From: Candidatus Scybalocola faecipullorum
Lineage (GTDB): Bacteria; Bacillota; Clostridia; Lachnospirales; Lachnospiraceae
Assembly (NCBI GenBank): GCA_018716485.1
Contig: DVJY01000037.1
Location: 1 to 64,000 of the forward strand
Length of the DNA: 64,000 bases
Reading direction: 5' to 3'
Part shown: piece after piece, positions 1-9,304 of the stretch
How positions within the stretch are numbered: the stretch's first letter is position 1
Layout of the letters: the number at the start of each line of letters is the position of its first letter
Program-made: the position numbers and the translations under genes
The notes under the pieces: model-generated
What the model was told of the DNA's origin: nothing
The model's input: only the letters and a program-made list of their open reading frames with translations
Databases searched by the model: none

Positions 1-418
1 ATATTATGTGATTACACTTCGATATATCTTCTGCATTCAAAAAGCAACCATTTATTAAATTCGAAATATTTGCTGCCTCTCGAATATACAGTATTGTTCT
101 TGTAAACATTTGTGAAAACCTTGCAAATTGAGCACAAAAAATTGTATTGGCAATTACTAAATCAAATCTTTTTAGATTTTTACTTAACCGTTCCGATGCA
201 TTTTCTGGAAAATCAATAGTTGTTACTGAAAAACTATTTTTTTCAAATTCACTTATATAATTTCCATCTTTTAAAGTCCAAATTTCAACTTCATAGGCAC
301 ATTTTTGCAAAATACAAGCCAATTTTAGTAGACTTTTAGGTGCGCCAGTATATGTCATTTCATGTGAAACTAATAATATTTTTTTCCTATCAATTCTAAA
401 TTCCGAATTACCCATCAT
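1..418 (-). CDS. Glycosyltransferase, N-terminal part (cut by window edge)
   Basis: About 139 residues are visible, beginning with two adjacent Met codons at 418 and 415. The N-terminus has a hydrophobic beta strand followed by a TGAPKSLL stretch, the usual start of a GT-B type (GT4) sugar transferase that would bind acceptor in its first Rossmann domain. The catalytic C-terminal half lies outside the window, so substrate cannot be guessed. It starts 20 bp after the HAD protein gene and is the last gene of the surface-polysaccharide operon seen here. The DNA is clearly more AT-rich than the operon core. Family call is moderate confidence. Confidence 0.7.
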   Translation of the reverse strand, partial: MMGNSEFRIDRKKILLVSHEMTYTGAPKSLLKLACILQKCAYEVEIWTLKDGNYISEFEKNSFSVTTIDFPENASERLSKNLKRFDLVIANTIFCAQFARFSQMFTRTILYIREAANISNLINGCFLNAEDISKCNHII

Positions 419-438
419 TTTTCCCACGCCGCTTTATA

Positions 439-2454
439 TTATATGTTAATATTATCAACTAAATTTTCTAAAAATTTTTTGTATTGGTTGCATTCAAAAC
501 TATCATTTTCCATTAAAAATATTGATGCATATGCATCAGCAGATACACTTCCAATATCTAACTTTTTTTTAATCCATTGATATATGAAATCTAAAATACC
601 ACGCTGTATTTTATAAAATTCATTTTCGTTCTTTTTTTTATCCTTTAAAATAATCTTTAATTTACTGTTTCTACAATAAAAACCTCTAAAACTTCCCGTA
701 GGCGAAGCCAACAACATTTCCCAATACAAGTTATGGTTCTTATTCGGATCATGAAACTTCCACATTTCCCGATTATGTCCCTGTGAAAACAGATAGCTGA
801 CCAGTTTTCCATTCCAGAGCTGAGCTTCACTGGTGTTTGGTTCTGCATTATGTGCGCTGTTCGTTCCAGCCAAAAGACCAATGACCTCACAGTCCAAATG
901 CCAAATATGATTCACAATATAATCCAACGTGACAGCGCCGCTGCCGGCCCAGCCCACATCTACAGCCACAACCTTTTTACAGCCTTCTAAAATTGGTGCA
1001 TAGTACATTTTTCCTGCTTCAAGCTGCTCGTCATAATGCGCAAGCACCTGTTCCCAATGATCCATCAAATAAGCTTTGACCATTTCCGCATTTTTATCTG
1101 TCAAAATTGTTTCCGCATTGAGTTTGCCTCCGTAATTTTGAACGCAATCTTCCAGCATATCTTCAAGTTCCATAGACGCAAAAATTTTCTCCAGCGTATA
1201 TCCTTGATTCACTTTGTGGAATAAAAACCGTCTGAAATAATCATACTTAAAATAGGAAGCCGCCATCTTTGTGGCTGCCAATCTTGACCAGTAAACATAA
1301 GCGCAGTGATCAGCTTCCTCAGGATATAACTTCTGATAAACTTGATTAAGAATGTCTCCGTCTCTTGCCAAAAATAAAATTTTATCTATATGATGTGTCT
1401 GCACATATTCATGAATAAACTGGCAATATCCTAAGACAAACAAACCACCATACACAAACCCGAATTCATATTCCATCGAATATTCATTCAATCCATTGTG
1501 CAGATGGGCATTAACAATTCCCCGATACATCGAACCAGTAATAGCCGACATATCTTCTGCACGAAACTGGTTTCCGAATTCATTGACATTTCGATACGGA
1601 AAACTTTTAAATCCGTTTTCCTCAGCTTTCCTTTGATCGGAATATGCATTGTCCCCAACATGGGCATAAGTCAAATTTTCCCCAAATGTCTTTTTAACGA
1701 TATGATACAGTCCGCCGGTTCCTTTAGACGTTCCATATTCGCATGATACAAAATAATCATCAAAGTTCGGATAACCATTTTTGTCCAACAGCGTTTTTAT
1801 TTGTTCTTTACTCAGATACATATCTGAAGTAATGACCATTTTCTTATGATACTTTTGAAGTTCTTTGATAACTTCAGAAAAATATGGGTTTGCGAAACAG
1901 TATTTTTTTTCATTATTCCATTCCGATGTCATACCTGTGTCTTTTGGAATACCGGTCTCTTTTGAAATCATCTCCCAAATTTCATCATAGGTCACTTCAT
2001 AATGACCTTCTGCTTTATGTTTTTTCTCTCTGGCTTTCCATTCCATTTCCTGACGAATACGCTCAAAATCCAAATATCCCAGTTCACTGCCAACCATAAA
2101 AAACAAATCTGTCGGCTTGGAAAACGGACGTAAAATCAGTGTGTCAAACACATCAAAAGAGATGACATCATACTCCGCAAGTTTCTTGGCAAATGCTGCC
2201 GGCGCTTCCCGTTTGGACAGTGATGATTCACTGCCCTTTGTGTATAATTTTTTATCCTTATCCGGATAAAGTTCCGCCGGTTCCTTTAACTCCTGATCAC
2301 GGAAAATATAATACTGCGCATTCAGCTTCATCAAGTAGCCCCAAGCTTTCAGTCGTCCTGCGCCTGAAAGCTTGTCTCTGTATTTATGATATCTGCTTCG
2401 TATGCCCGGCACCCGATTCACCAGTGTGCCGTAAATTTTTTCATTCATTCCCAT
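439..2454 (-). CDS. HAD-family hydrolase fused to a LARDG-motif domain, polysaccharide locus
   Basis: A 671-residue two-domain protein. Residues about 95-290 form a HAD-superfamily domain: DVFDTL at 101-106 carries the two acidic catalytic residues, a Ser/Thr motif lies near 209-210, and an HVGDNAYSD motif near 265-273 would bind Mg2+. Residues about 300-620 form a second domain with FLARDG (361-366) and DVGWAGSG (499-506). The same two motifs occur in the stand-alone 450-residue protein encoded at 5439-6791 in this operon. Start at 2454 has a GGAG ribosome site. It sits between the ABC ATPase and the last glycosyltransferase, so a role in making or modifying an exported glycan is inferred. 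The actual reaction is unknown. Confidence 0.75.
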   Translation of the reverse strand: MGMNEKIYGTLVNRVPGIRSRYHKYRDKLSGAGRLKAWGYLMKLNAQYYIFRDQELKEPAELYPDKDKKLYTKGSESSLSKREAPAAFAKKLAEYDVISFDVFDTLILRPFSKPTDLFFMVGSELGYLDFERIRQEMEWKAREKKHKAEGHYEVTYDEIWEMISKETGIPKDTGMTSEWNNEKKYCFANPYFSEVIKELQKYHKKMVITSDMYLSKEQIKTLLDKNGYPNFDDYFVSCEYGTSKGTGGLYHIVKKTFGENLTYAHVGDNAYSDQRKAEENGFKSFPYRNVNEFGNQFRAEDMSAITGSMYRGIVNAHLHNGLNEYSMEYEFGFVYGGLFVLGYCQFIHEYVQTHHIDKILFLARDGDILNQVYQKLYPEEADHCAYVYWSRLAATKMAASYFKYDYFRRFLFHKVNQGYTLEKIFASMELEDMLEDCVQNYGGKLNAETILTDKNAEMVKAYLMDHWEQVLAHYDEQLEAGKMYYAPILEGCKKVVAVDVGWAGSGAVTLDYIVNHIWHLDCEVIGLLAGTNSAHNAEPNTSEAQLWNGKLVSYLFSQGHNREMWKFHDPNKNHNLYWEMLLASPTGSFRGFYCRNSKLKIILKDKKKNENEFYKIQRGILDFIYQWIKKKLDIGSVSADAYASIFLMENDSFECNQYKKFLENLVDNINI

Positions 2455-2475
2455 AAATTTCTGCTCCAGTCAATT

Positions 2476-4662
2476 TCAGGCATTCATTTTTTCATATGCG
2501 GCACATACTTCTTTCGGATCACCAACAGCTCTCAGTTTTCCTTTTTCAATCCATACAGCTTTTGTACAGTTGCTTCGGATGACAGATGTCGAATGTGATA
2601 CGATCAATACTGTAGAACCGCCGTGCATCATTTCTTTGATGCGCTTTTCGCTCTTCTTTCTAAAGAACATATCTCCCACACTTAAAACTTCGTCGAGAAT
2701 CAGTATTTCCGGCGTATCTCTAATCGTAGCGATTGCAAATCCCAGTCTGGAAACCATACCTGAAGAATAGTTTCTCACTTTTTCCTCCATAAAGCCTTCC
2801 AACTCGGCAAACTTCACAATCTCATCATAGTGCTCATCGATAAATTCTTTCGTATAACCGATAATGGCGCCGTTCAAATAAACATTTTCTCTGCCGGTTA
2901 ATTCATAGTCAAAGCCTGTACCAAGCGTCAGCAGCTGGATTTTGCTCTTATCCACTTCTACTGAACCTTTGGTCGGCTTTAACACACCGGAAATAATCTT
3001 TAAGATTGTACTCTTTCCGGATCCGTTGGTACCGATGATACCGACAACTTCACCCTTATGGATTGTAAAGCTGACATCATCCAGCGCTTTAAACATTTCA
3101 TAGCTTCTCTGCCCGCGGATCGTACGTACCATCAGCTCTTTGATACTGGTTGCCTCATCCTTTTCCCGCTTAAATTCCATAGTAACATGCTTGACATCAA
3201 TTTCTATCGGTGCTTCATTTTTATCTTCCGAATCGACTTTTGTTGCCGTCGTTTTCGGCACAATTTTTTCTTTCGCAACCTTTTTTTCAACATCTACTTC
3301 CGTCTTCTTAACTTCTTTCACCGGCTGCACTGCAGGCTTCTGCTCTGTCTCAGCTTTTTGTTTGCTTTCTGTCTTTTCTTTTCCCTTTTGAATCTTTTCC
3401 TCCGCCGCCTTAGCCTTCGGCTGCTGCTTAGCTTTCTCTTCTGTTTTTTCTTCAGCCACCGCATCTACTGGCACCGGAATGATTAAATCTTCAGATTCAA
3501 GATGTATCTCTTCTGCTTGTTTTGTATCCTCTGTTTTTGGCAGATCATCTTCTAATTTAAAGTCTTCAAAAATAAAGTCTGACATTTCACGCTCTTCAGA
3601 CACCTGATCTGTAATCTTTCTGACCCGCTGCGGCCCCTGCGGCCCATGCTGTACTTTTTTTCTGCGGTTGTTGTTCTGATTGAGTCTTTCTGAGGTCTGC
3701 ACATCATCTTCAACAACCTCATCAAACTGTACCGGCCGTTTAATCTGATTTCTTTGACGGCGATGCTGTTTTTTCCGGTTGCGCCTGACAATCATTACTT
3801 TCAGCACGACCAATGCTGCCAAAATAACCACCAGAATAACAATTAACACAGGAATCAATATATGCATGACAGAACCCGATGAGGATTCCTGTATAACAGG
3901 CATCTCCGTCTGTGCCGTTGTCTCCGGTTCTGTCTGAGCGACCGTTTCCGGTTCTGTCTGAGCGACTGTTTCCGGCTCTGCCCGTGTAATTCGGATTCTG
4001 TAACGGGCATCATGATCCCATAAATCCGTTGACACAACCGTAATCACATTTTCACCGACTTCCAATGATGTATCAGATATCTGCACATCCGCATCTGCCG
4101 GTGCCACTGTCACATCAGCTTCTGTAACATCCGCACCAACTTCAATACTGTATTCTGTCTGTCTTGAATTAAAGTCCGGCAGACTTTCGCCATTGATCTG
4201 AATATCTTCCAACTGGCACATATCCGGGACAGTCACCGATTCTGTTACAGTCACCGGATCCAGTTCATACGTGTTACCTTCCGATGTTGTAATACTTGCA
4301 GACTCAATCGTAATTTCAGAACTGCCGCCGGCCTGAGGGATAAAGTTAAGCATCGTCTGGTATTGTGTCACCCCGCCAGCAGATGCATTAATTTCAATCC
4401 TTCCTTCTTCAGCCAGCGTGCCGCCGGAACTGTACTCGATCATATCCGGTTCATAGGTCACAATCATATCGACTTCACTGATGCCTTCGGAAGATTCGAC
4501 GTAAATGCCTACCGGGGATTCTTCATAAATTGTCCATGAATAACTTTCAGAGCCAAAATAAACTTCCTCGCCTTCGGCCCTGCTTTCCATCGGAAACATC
4601 TGGAAGGCCACAGCGAAGGCAGCAAATAGTAATACAATAATATTTTTAAATGACTTTCGCAT
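2476..4662 (-). CDS. Polysaccharide ABC exporter ATPase fused to an exported beta-sandwich region
   Basis: A 728-residue protein with unusual order. Residues 1-29 look like a signal peptide or signal anchor. About 30-145 resemble a cohesin-like beta sandwich. About 150-227 resemble a cadherin-like beta-sandwich (Cadherin-like_b type). Residues 229-252 are three short Thr/Glu-rich repeats (EPETVAQT). A membrane helix spans about 267-292, followed by a strongly basic patch. About 310-480 is a charged Lys/Glu-rich linker. Residues 485-728 are an ABC ATPase of TagH/Wzt type: Walker A GTNGSGKST 544-552, signature YSSGM 632-636, Walker B ILILDE 653-658, switch His690. The ATPase would be cytoplasmic and the sandwich region outside. 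The gene begins 10 bp after the permease stop with a GGAGG site. A translocator for a teichoic-acid-like or O-antigen-like glycan is inferred. Confidence 0.85.
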   Translation of the reverse strand: MRKSFKNIIVLLFAAFAVAFQMFPMESRAEGEEVYFGSESYSWTIYEESPVGIYVESSEGISEVDMIVTYEPDMIEYSSGGTLAEEGRIEINASAGGVTQYQTMLNFIPQAGGSSEITIESASITTSEGNTYELDPVTVTESVTVPDMCQLEDIQINGESLPDFNSRQTEYSIEVGADVTEADVTVAPADADVQISDTSLEVGENVITVVSTDLWDHDARYRIRITRAEPETVAQTEPETVAQTEPETTAQTEMPVIQESSSGSVMHILIPVLIVILVVILAALVVLKVMIVRRNRKKQHRRQRNQIKRPVQFDEVVEDDVQTSERLNQNNNRRKKVQHGPQGPQRVRKITDQVSEEREMSDFIFEDFKLEDDLPKTEDTKQAEEIHLESEDLIIPVPVDAVAEEKTEEKAKQQPKAKAAEEKIQKGKEKTESKQKAETEQKPAVQPVKEVKKTEVDVEKKVAKEKIVPKTTATKVDSEDKNEAPIEIDVKHVTMEFKREKDEATSIKELMVRTIRGQRSYEMFKALDDVSFTIHKGEVVGIIGTNGSGKSTILKIISGVLKPTKGSVEVDKSKIQLLTLGTGFDYELTGRENVYLNGAIIGYTKEFIDEHYDEIVKFAELEGFMEEKVRNYSSGMVSRLGFAIATIRDTPEILILDEVLSVGDMFFRKKSEKRIKEMMHGGSTVLIVSHSTSVIRSNCTKAVWIEKGKLRAVGDPKEVCAAYEKMNA

Positions 4663-4672
4663 AGTGCCTCCA

Positions 4673-5446
4673 TTATATCTTCTGCATAATATTATTTTTA
4701 TTTTTTCTAAAAATCAAATAACCGACAATATACATGCCCACTGCCCATACAACCATACGGACAATTTCAGGAAGCGACGGCAATGTTCCATACATAACCA
4801 CTTCTCTCAAACAGGCAATATAATTATATATCGGATTGTTCACAATAATCTCCCTGATTGCACCGGATAACTGGTCAACAGGGTAAAATATAGCCGAACA
4901 GTACATCCATAGTGTCAGTACAACGGAATAAAGATGCTTCACATCGCCGAAAAACACATAGGCTGTAGCCAGTATGTAGGACAAGCCTAATGAAAATAAA
5001 ATAAGAAATACAAAAATCACCGGTGAAAAAAGCATGGTCCATTTCGGCGTAATTCTAAATACGATCAGCATGGCCACATAAGCCACCAGCGAATATCCCA
5101 GATTGACAACAGCCGTATATACTCTGGCAAGGACAAATATTTCCATAGGCAGCTTCACTTTAATCAGCATCGTCTTATTGTCCACAAGCGTCGTCATAGC
5201 TGCGTTGGTTGCTCCCGTAAACAGCTGCCATAAAATCAAACCGGTCAGATAATAAATCGGGTAATTTTCAATTGATCTGCTGAAAATCTGCGTAAAGATC
5301 ATCGACAGCACCGCCATCGACAGCAGCGGATTTAAGACGCTCCATAAAATTCCCAAATAGGATCTTGCATATTTTCTTTTAATTTCTCTTGATGTCAATT
5401 CTCTGATGACAAATAAATATTGTTTTCTATTTTCTTTATCAAACAT
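4673..5446 (-). CDS. ABC-2 type polysaccharide export permease
   Basis: 257 residues with a cytoplasmic N-terminus (REIKRKYARSYLG, typical of the TagG/RfbA/Wzm family) followed by about six hydrophobic segments. Family length is normal. It would form the membrane channel paired with the ATPase encoded immediately downstream, moving a lipid-linked polysaccharide across the cytoplasmic membrane. Its start overlaps the stop of the upstream LARDG-protein gene by 8 bp, which suggests translational coupling. The family is clear; the transported glycan is not. Confidence 0.88.
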   Translation of the reverse strand: MFDKENRKQYLFVIRELTSREIKRKYARSYLGILWSVLNPLLSMAVLSMIFTQIFSRSIENYPIYYLTGLILWQLFTGATNAAMTTLVDNKTMLIKVKLPMEIFVLARVYTAVVNLGYSLVAYVAMLIVFRITPKWTMLFSPVIFVFLILFSLGLSYILATAYVFFGDVKHLYSVVLTLWMYCSAIFYPVDQLSGAIREIIVNNPIYNYIACLREVVMYGTLPSLPEIVRMVVWAVGMYIVGYLIFRKNKNNIMQKI

Positions 5447-6791
5447 GTTTCTTTCTCCAAGTCAAAGTTTTTCTTAAATAGAGCAGGTATTTATACATCC
5501 GGTACCACCGCAGGTGGCGCGCCGGATGGCTGCTGCTTCTTGCCGCGCTGCCTTCATACCAAGCGCTCTCTTTAATATACTCTTTTTTTATGCCAAACAT
5601 CACCAATGCCTTATTCAGCACATGGTTTGCCTTCAGTTCTTTTTCACTCATCAGCACCGCGGTCTCCTGACGGGACTCATCAAGCACATCATCCGAAAAC
5701 GGCAGGCTGCCGTAATATTCGGCTTCCTCACGGGATGGCGCGCCCATAAACCGATGAATCAGACCGCGGATAACTTTTTTATACTGCTTTATTGTCTCCT
5801 TTTCAGGGAAGGACAGCTGCCCCAGCAGCGATTTCGTATAATCTTCCATCTGCATCTGCGTCCTTTGCATAAAAGCTGTAAGTTCATCTGCGGTCTGCCC
5901 GTATACAGGCACATACCGGCCGCCGCTTTCCCTGTAGCCCATGGTCATCCCATGGGGCGCGCTGAAGATCACTTCAAACAGACAGTTGGAAAACCATACT
6001 TTGTCTTTCAGGCCGTGTTCCGGTGAAAAATAAAAGCAGTCATAATCTGACCGGTTTACATTTTCCGGCAGTTCATAAAGTCCCCAGTAATAACCTGTCA
6101 GCGGTGTCTTTCTGCCTGCCGCATGCAGCAGCTGATTCAATGTTTTTTGCATAGAACCGACCCAGCCGCTGTCCACAATAGCATCACTGACGCCGTCTGT
6201 CAGTCCTTCCTGCCGCATATAGCTTAAAATAGCCGGCATAGCCTCTTTAGAATGGCTGCCGACATATTCAAGAAAAGGCCGGCACTGACTTAATGTTTGT
6301 CTCAGTCCCGACAGCGCGGCATACGGAATCACATCGTCTGCGCCATAGGGCAGATGAAGCAGCGCAAGAATCTCTTTCTGCTGCTGCTTGTCAAGCCCCG
6401 CTCTGTTTAATATTTTGTTCAGGCTGACATCAATACCGCCTCTGCATATATATTCCAGCGCTTCGTCCATATTTAAATGAAACATCGGTATACGCAGAGC
6501 GTACCTTGAGCAGCTTAAGTAAATACAATCTATCGGAAGGCCGAACTTTTCACAATAAAGTTTGGCCGTTTTATACATCAAATATCCATCTCTGGCCAGA
6601 AAATAGAGTCGTCTCTGACCTCTGTCCATCGCCTGACTTAAAACCCACATTATGAAAACATTCATCGCAGGGCCAAGTACACATGAGGTTGTCCGGACAG
6701 AAACATCTTCGTCTGTCCGCTTTGCCAAACGGTAAAATTCCGGCACTTTTTTCAGACAGGATACATATTTATCCTGCTTTGCGCTGTTCAA
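5439..6791 (-). CDS. Stand-alone LARDG-domain protein of polysaccharide operon
   Basis: 450 residues, no signal peptide or membrane segment. It carries FLARDG at 64-69, a CSRYALR stretch near 94-100 and VDSGWVGS at 206-213. These match in order and spacing the second domain of the HAD fusion protein encoded at 439-2454 (FLARDG, WSRLAAT, DVGWAGSG). It appears to be that domain alone, without the HAD half. It starts 1 bp after the GT2 gene stop and overlaps the permease start. Probably a cytoplasmic enzyme or assembly factor for the exported glycan; the reaction is not known to me. Confidence 0.6.
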   Translation of the reverse strand: MNSAKQDKYVSCLKKVPEFYRLAKRTDEDVSVRTTSCVLGPAMNVFIMWVLSQAMDRGQRRLYFLARDGYLMYKTAKLYCEKFGLPIDCIYLSCSRYALRIPMFHLNMDEALEYICRGGIDVSLNKILNRAGLDKQQQKEILALLHLPYGADDVIPYAALSGLRQTLSQCRPFLEYVGSHSKEAMPAILSYMRQEGLTDGVSDAIVDSGWVGSMQKTLNQLLHAAGRKTPLTGYYWGLYELPENVNRSDYDCFYFSPEHGLKDKVWFSNCLFEVIFSAPHGMTMGYRESGGRYVPVYGQTADELTAFMQRTQMQMEDYTKSLLGQLSFPEKETIKQYKKVIRGLIHRFMGAPSREEAEYYGSLPFSDDVLDESRQETAVLMSEKELKANHVLNKALVMFGIKKEYIKESAWYEGSAARSSSHPARHLRWYRMYKYLLYLRKTLTWRKKHV

Positions 6792-6792
6792 A

Positions 6793-7626
6793 TCAACCGC
6801 CCCTTTTTATTTTCTTTTTTATATGCTGCATCACCGACGGTGAAACTAAGCCGACAAAAAGCGGCTTGACCACATAAATCATGGTCCCCGGCCTCAATAT
6901 GCCAAGCTTTTTAAAGCCATTGTATCTGACTTTCATTTCCTGAATATAAAATTTATATCTGCGCTTTCTGTATGCGCTGCAGTCTTCTCTATATTGAAGC
7001 AGCGGCTCCTGGATATTGTAGCCGTGATAGCCTCTGCTCTGAAGACGCATAAACAATTCATAATCTTCACACCGCCGTGTCGTTTCCGACACTTTATAGC
7101 CCTGATTTTCTATCAAAACACTTTTTCTGAATGCCACTGCCGGATGGATATAGGGCGAATACGGCAGGAAATCCCTGTTCTGAGGAATCTTGGCTCTCCG
7201 GTCTGTACCCCAGACGCCCTGATCATTAAACAATTCTGAATTTGAGCCCACCCATGCATATTCTATATGATTCTCAAGAAAATCATATAGTTTTTCCAAC
7301 CGGTCCGGTTTAGAAATATCATCTGCATCCATACGGGCAATATATTTGCCACGCGATTTCATGATGCACTGATTCAAAGCATATGCAAGGCCGCGGTTGC
7401 GGTTTTCCCGCATATAGACAATCCGGTCATCCAATGCCGCCGCTTCGCGGATGGTTTCCGCATAATCCGGCGATGAACCGTCGTCATAGATGATCATTTC
7501 CCACCACGGGAACGTCTGCCCGATGATGGAGCGCACCGCTGCAAATAACTGCTGTTTTTGGGTCGGATTATAGACGCCCATGATCACACTTATTTTTATG
7601 TTCTTGGCTCTTTTCACAGCCTCCAT
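6793..7626 (-). CDS. Family 2 glycosyltransferase
   Basis: 277 residues, GT-A fold. The nucleotide-sugar site is marked by SVIMGVYN near 13-20, DDG at 48-50 and the metal-binding MDADD at 99-103. Near residue 187 the motif CEDYELFMRL matches the ED acceptor-base region of family 2 enzymes. No membrane helices, so it acts on the cytoplasmic face. It lies 25 bp downstream of the first glycosyltransferase gene and is presumably the second sugar-adding step of the operon. Sugar specificity cannot be read from the sequence. Confidence 0.9.
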   Translation of the reverse strand: MEAVKRAKNIKISVIMGVYNPTQKQQLFAAVRSIIGQTFPWWEMIIYDDGSSPDYAETIREAAALDDRIVYMRENRNRGLAYALNQCIMKSRGKYIARMDADDISKPDRLEKLYDFLENHIEYAWVGSNSELFNDQGVWGTDRRAKIPQNRDFLPYSPYIHPAVAFRKSVLIENQGYKVSETTRRCEDYELFMRLQSRGYHGYNIQEPLLQYREDCSAYRKRRYKFYIQEMKVRYNGFKKLGILRPGTMIYVVKPLFVGLVSPSVMQHIKKKIKRGG

Positions 7627-7651
7627 AGTTCACACACCTATTTATGAATCG

Positions 7652-8866
7652 TCAAATGCTATTGTAATTTTTGTTTTCTACAGTTATTTTTTGAGTATTG
7701 GTCCGCTCGTCAAGCGTCCCGTAAATCTTTCGCATCTGCTGATTTGTCTTTGATTTTTCAAAAGGCTCTGTCGACTTTCTGCTGTAAAGTTTCATCTTTT
7801 CAAACCGTTCCGGATCCATATTCATCATTTTATCGATACTTCGCGCAAATGCTTCCGCATCATTATATCTGCACACACAGCCATTTTTGCCGTGCTCCAT
7901 ATACTCCCGCGTACCGCGGTTGTCCGCAGCAATGACCGGAATGCCCATCGACAGCGACTCCAATGCAGCCATACCGAGTCCTTCTCTCTTAGACGGAAAG
8001 ACTGACACCTGCGCGCTGCCTAAAATCTTCCACACTTCTTTGCAGTAGCCGTACATGGTCACAGTATCTTCCAAACGGTAATCTTTAATCCACTGTACCA
8101 ACTTATCGTGATAAAATCCGTCGCCGCAGACCCCATATTTGATATGAGATATGTCTTTGCCGCTGTCCCTCATGAACGCCAGTGCTTTTAAGACAATTTC
8201 CTGATTTTTGTTTTCATTCAGTTCACCGACTGAAACAATAAAGAAATCATCCTCTTTAATGCCAAGCTGTTTCCTATTCTCCTGTATTTCTTCATAGGAA
8301 AGGGGTGAGAACTTTTGTCTGTCAAGTCCCACCCCCGGTATCTGATAAACTCTGCCGCCCTTTTTCAGATGGAACTTACAAGCATTCTCGTAGTCTTCCC
8401 TGTTGATTAATATCATGATGTCTGTATACGGTGCCATCAATTTTTCGATTGCGTAGTAAATAGTATTATTAATCAAAGGCGCGCCTTTGTAAAAATGAAA
8501 ACCGTGAGCCGTATAAATAACTCTGAGGTTCTCTTTTCTGAAATGTCTGCCTGCCAAGCGCCCCAAAAGACCGCCGACAGGTGTATGGCAGTGAATTACC
8601 TGAATATTATATTGTCTGACCAAATCAACGATCTGATGATAAGCTTTAATATTATCTCTGAGCATATAGGGAGATTTGGCAATGTCAATATGATGCAGCT
8701 TCACCCCCATCGATGTGATCTCACTCTCATCATAAAGATAAATCTGCTCTTTCATATTTGCGGCATAATGAACAGTATACCCCATGTCTATTAAAATTCT
8801 GACATTGTCCTTTTCAAATTTATTTAAAAAACCACTGACTGTCGTAATAATCAGTATATTCTTCAT
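7652..8866 (-). CDS. Family 4 glycosyltransferase (EpsF/EpsD-like), first gene of operon
   Basis: 404 residues from the chosen start. A longer reading from 8950 exists, but the Met at 8866 has a good GGGAG site 9 bp upstream and the strong promoter at 8959-8988 would begin transcription near 8952, leaving no leader for the longer form. The protein has two Rossmann domains: an N-terminal domain starting with a hydrophobic strand and containing HCHTPVGG, and a C-terminal domain with the E-x7-E donor site EGLGMAALE. It likely adds an early sugar to a lipid carrier on the cytoplasmic side. Confidence 0.88.
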   Translation of the reverse strand: MKNILIITTVSGFLNKFEKDNVRILIDMGYTVHYAANMKEQIYLYDESEITSMGVKLHHIDIAKSPYMLRDNIKAYHQIVDLVRQYNIQVIHCHTPVGGLLGRLAGRHFRKENLRVIYTAHGFHFYKGAPLINNTIYYAIEKLMAPYTDIMILINREDYENACKFHLKKGGRVYQIPGVGLDRQKFSPLSYEEIQENRKQLGIKEDDFFIVSVGELNENKNQEIVLKALAFMRDSGKDISHIKYGVCGDGFYHDKLVQWIKDYRLEDTVTMYGYCKEVWKILGSAQVSVFPSKREGLGMAALESLSMGIPVIAADNRGTREYMEHGKNGCVCRYNDAEAFARSIDKMMNMDPERFEKMKLYSRKSTEPFEKSKTNQQMRKIYGTLDERTNTQKITVENKNYNSI

Positions 8867-8958
8867 AAATATCTTTCTCCCTGCCTGTTTTTTCAATCCG
8901 ATCATGCCTTTCTTTACATGATTTTTAAAGCCATTTTCTCCCAACAGCAATTATGCTT

Positions 8959-8988
8959 ATTATATGCTTTATGCATCTTCCTTGTCAA
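8959..8988 (-). promoter_or_regulatory. Sigma-A-type promoter of the polysaccharide operon
   Basis: On the minus strand TTGACA (8988-8983) is followed after 18 bp by TATAAT (8964-8959), both perfect consensus. The start of transcription would fall near 8952, giving a leader of about 85 nt before the first glycosyltransferase. Confidence 0.8.
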
Positions 8989-9242
8989 TTAAATATGATA
9001 TCAAAAAGTAAGTCGTTCTATTCGTCTGTTTTTGTCAAATCACCATTTCGCATAATTTATATTATTCATAACTCCATCAATTTTTAATTTTTTCTTTCAA
9101 TTTTCACAATTTTTTATTCACTTTTTTGACATAAATATCAATAATTTTATTACACCCTTCTTAATAATCTCCAAATAACACAATTCTTTCATTTTTCTTA
9201 CATTTTTTCATTTGTTTTCCATTTCTGTCCAATTTTATAAAA
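8989..9242. other. AT-rich intergenic stretch
   Basis: About 250 bp of very AT-rich DNA between the polysaccharide promoter and the histidine kinase terminator. I see no open reading frame with a ribosome site and no clear repeat. A second TTGACA on the minus strand near 9033-9038 lacks a matching -10. Confidence 0.5.
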
Positions 9243-9276
9243 AAAATCGATGACACACTTTTTGTCCATCGATTTT
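9243..9276 (-). terminator. Rho-independent terminator after the histidine kinase gene
   Basis: AAAATCGATG (9243-9252) pairs perfectly with CATCGATTTT (9267-9276) across a 14-nt loop. On the minus strand the stem runs into a run of T residues. It closes the four-gene operon that ends at 9305. Confidence 0.85.
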
Positions 9277-9304
9277 GCCTGTTTCTTGTAAATTTTCGCT
9301 TGTT

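Noticed and set aside
3058-3486. 142-codon plus-strand frame, rich in Phe and Leu
   Set aside because: Antisense to the Lys/Glu-rich linker of the ABC ATPase; such codons give long Phe/Leu frames on the other strand.
8867-8950. 28-residue N-terminal extension of the first glycosyltransferase
   Set aside because: The predicted transcript starts near 8952 and the only ribosome site serves the Met at 8866.
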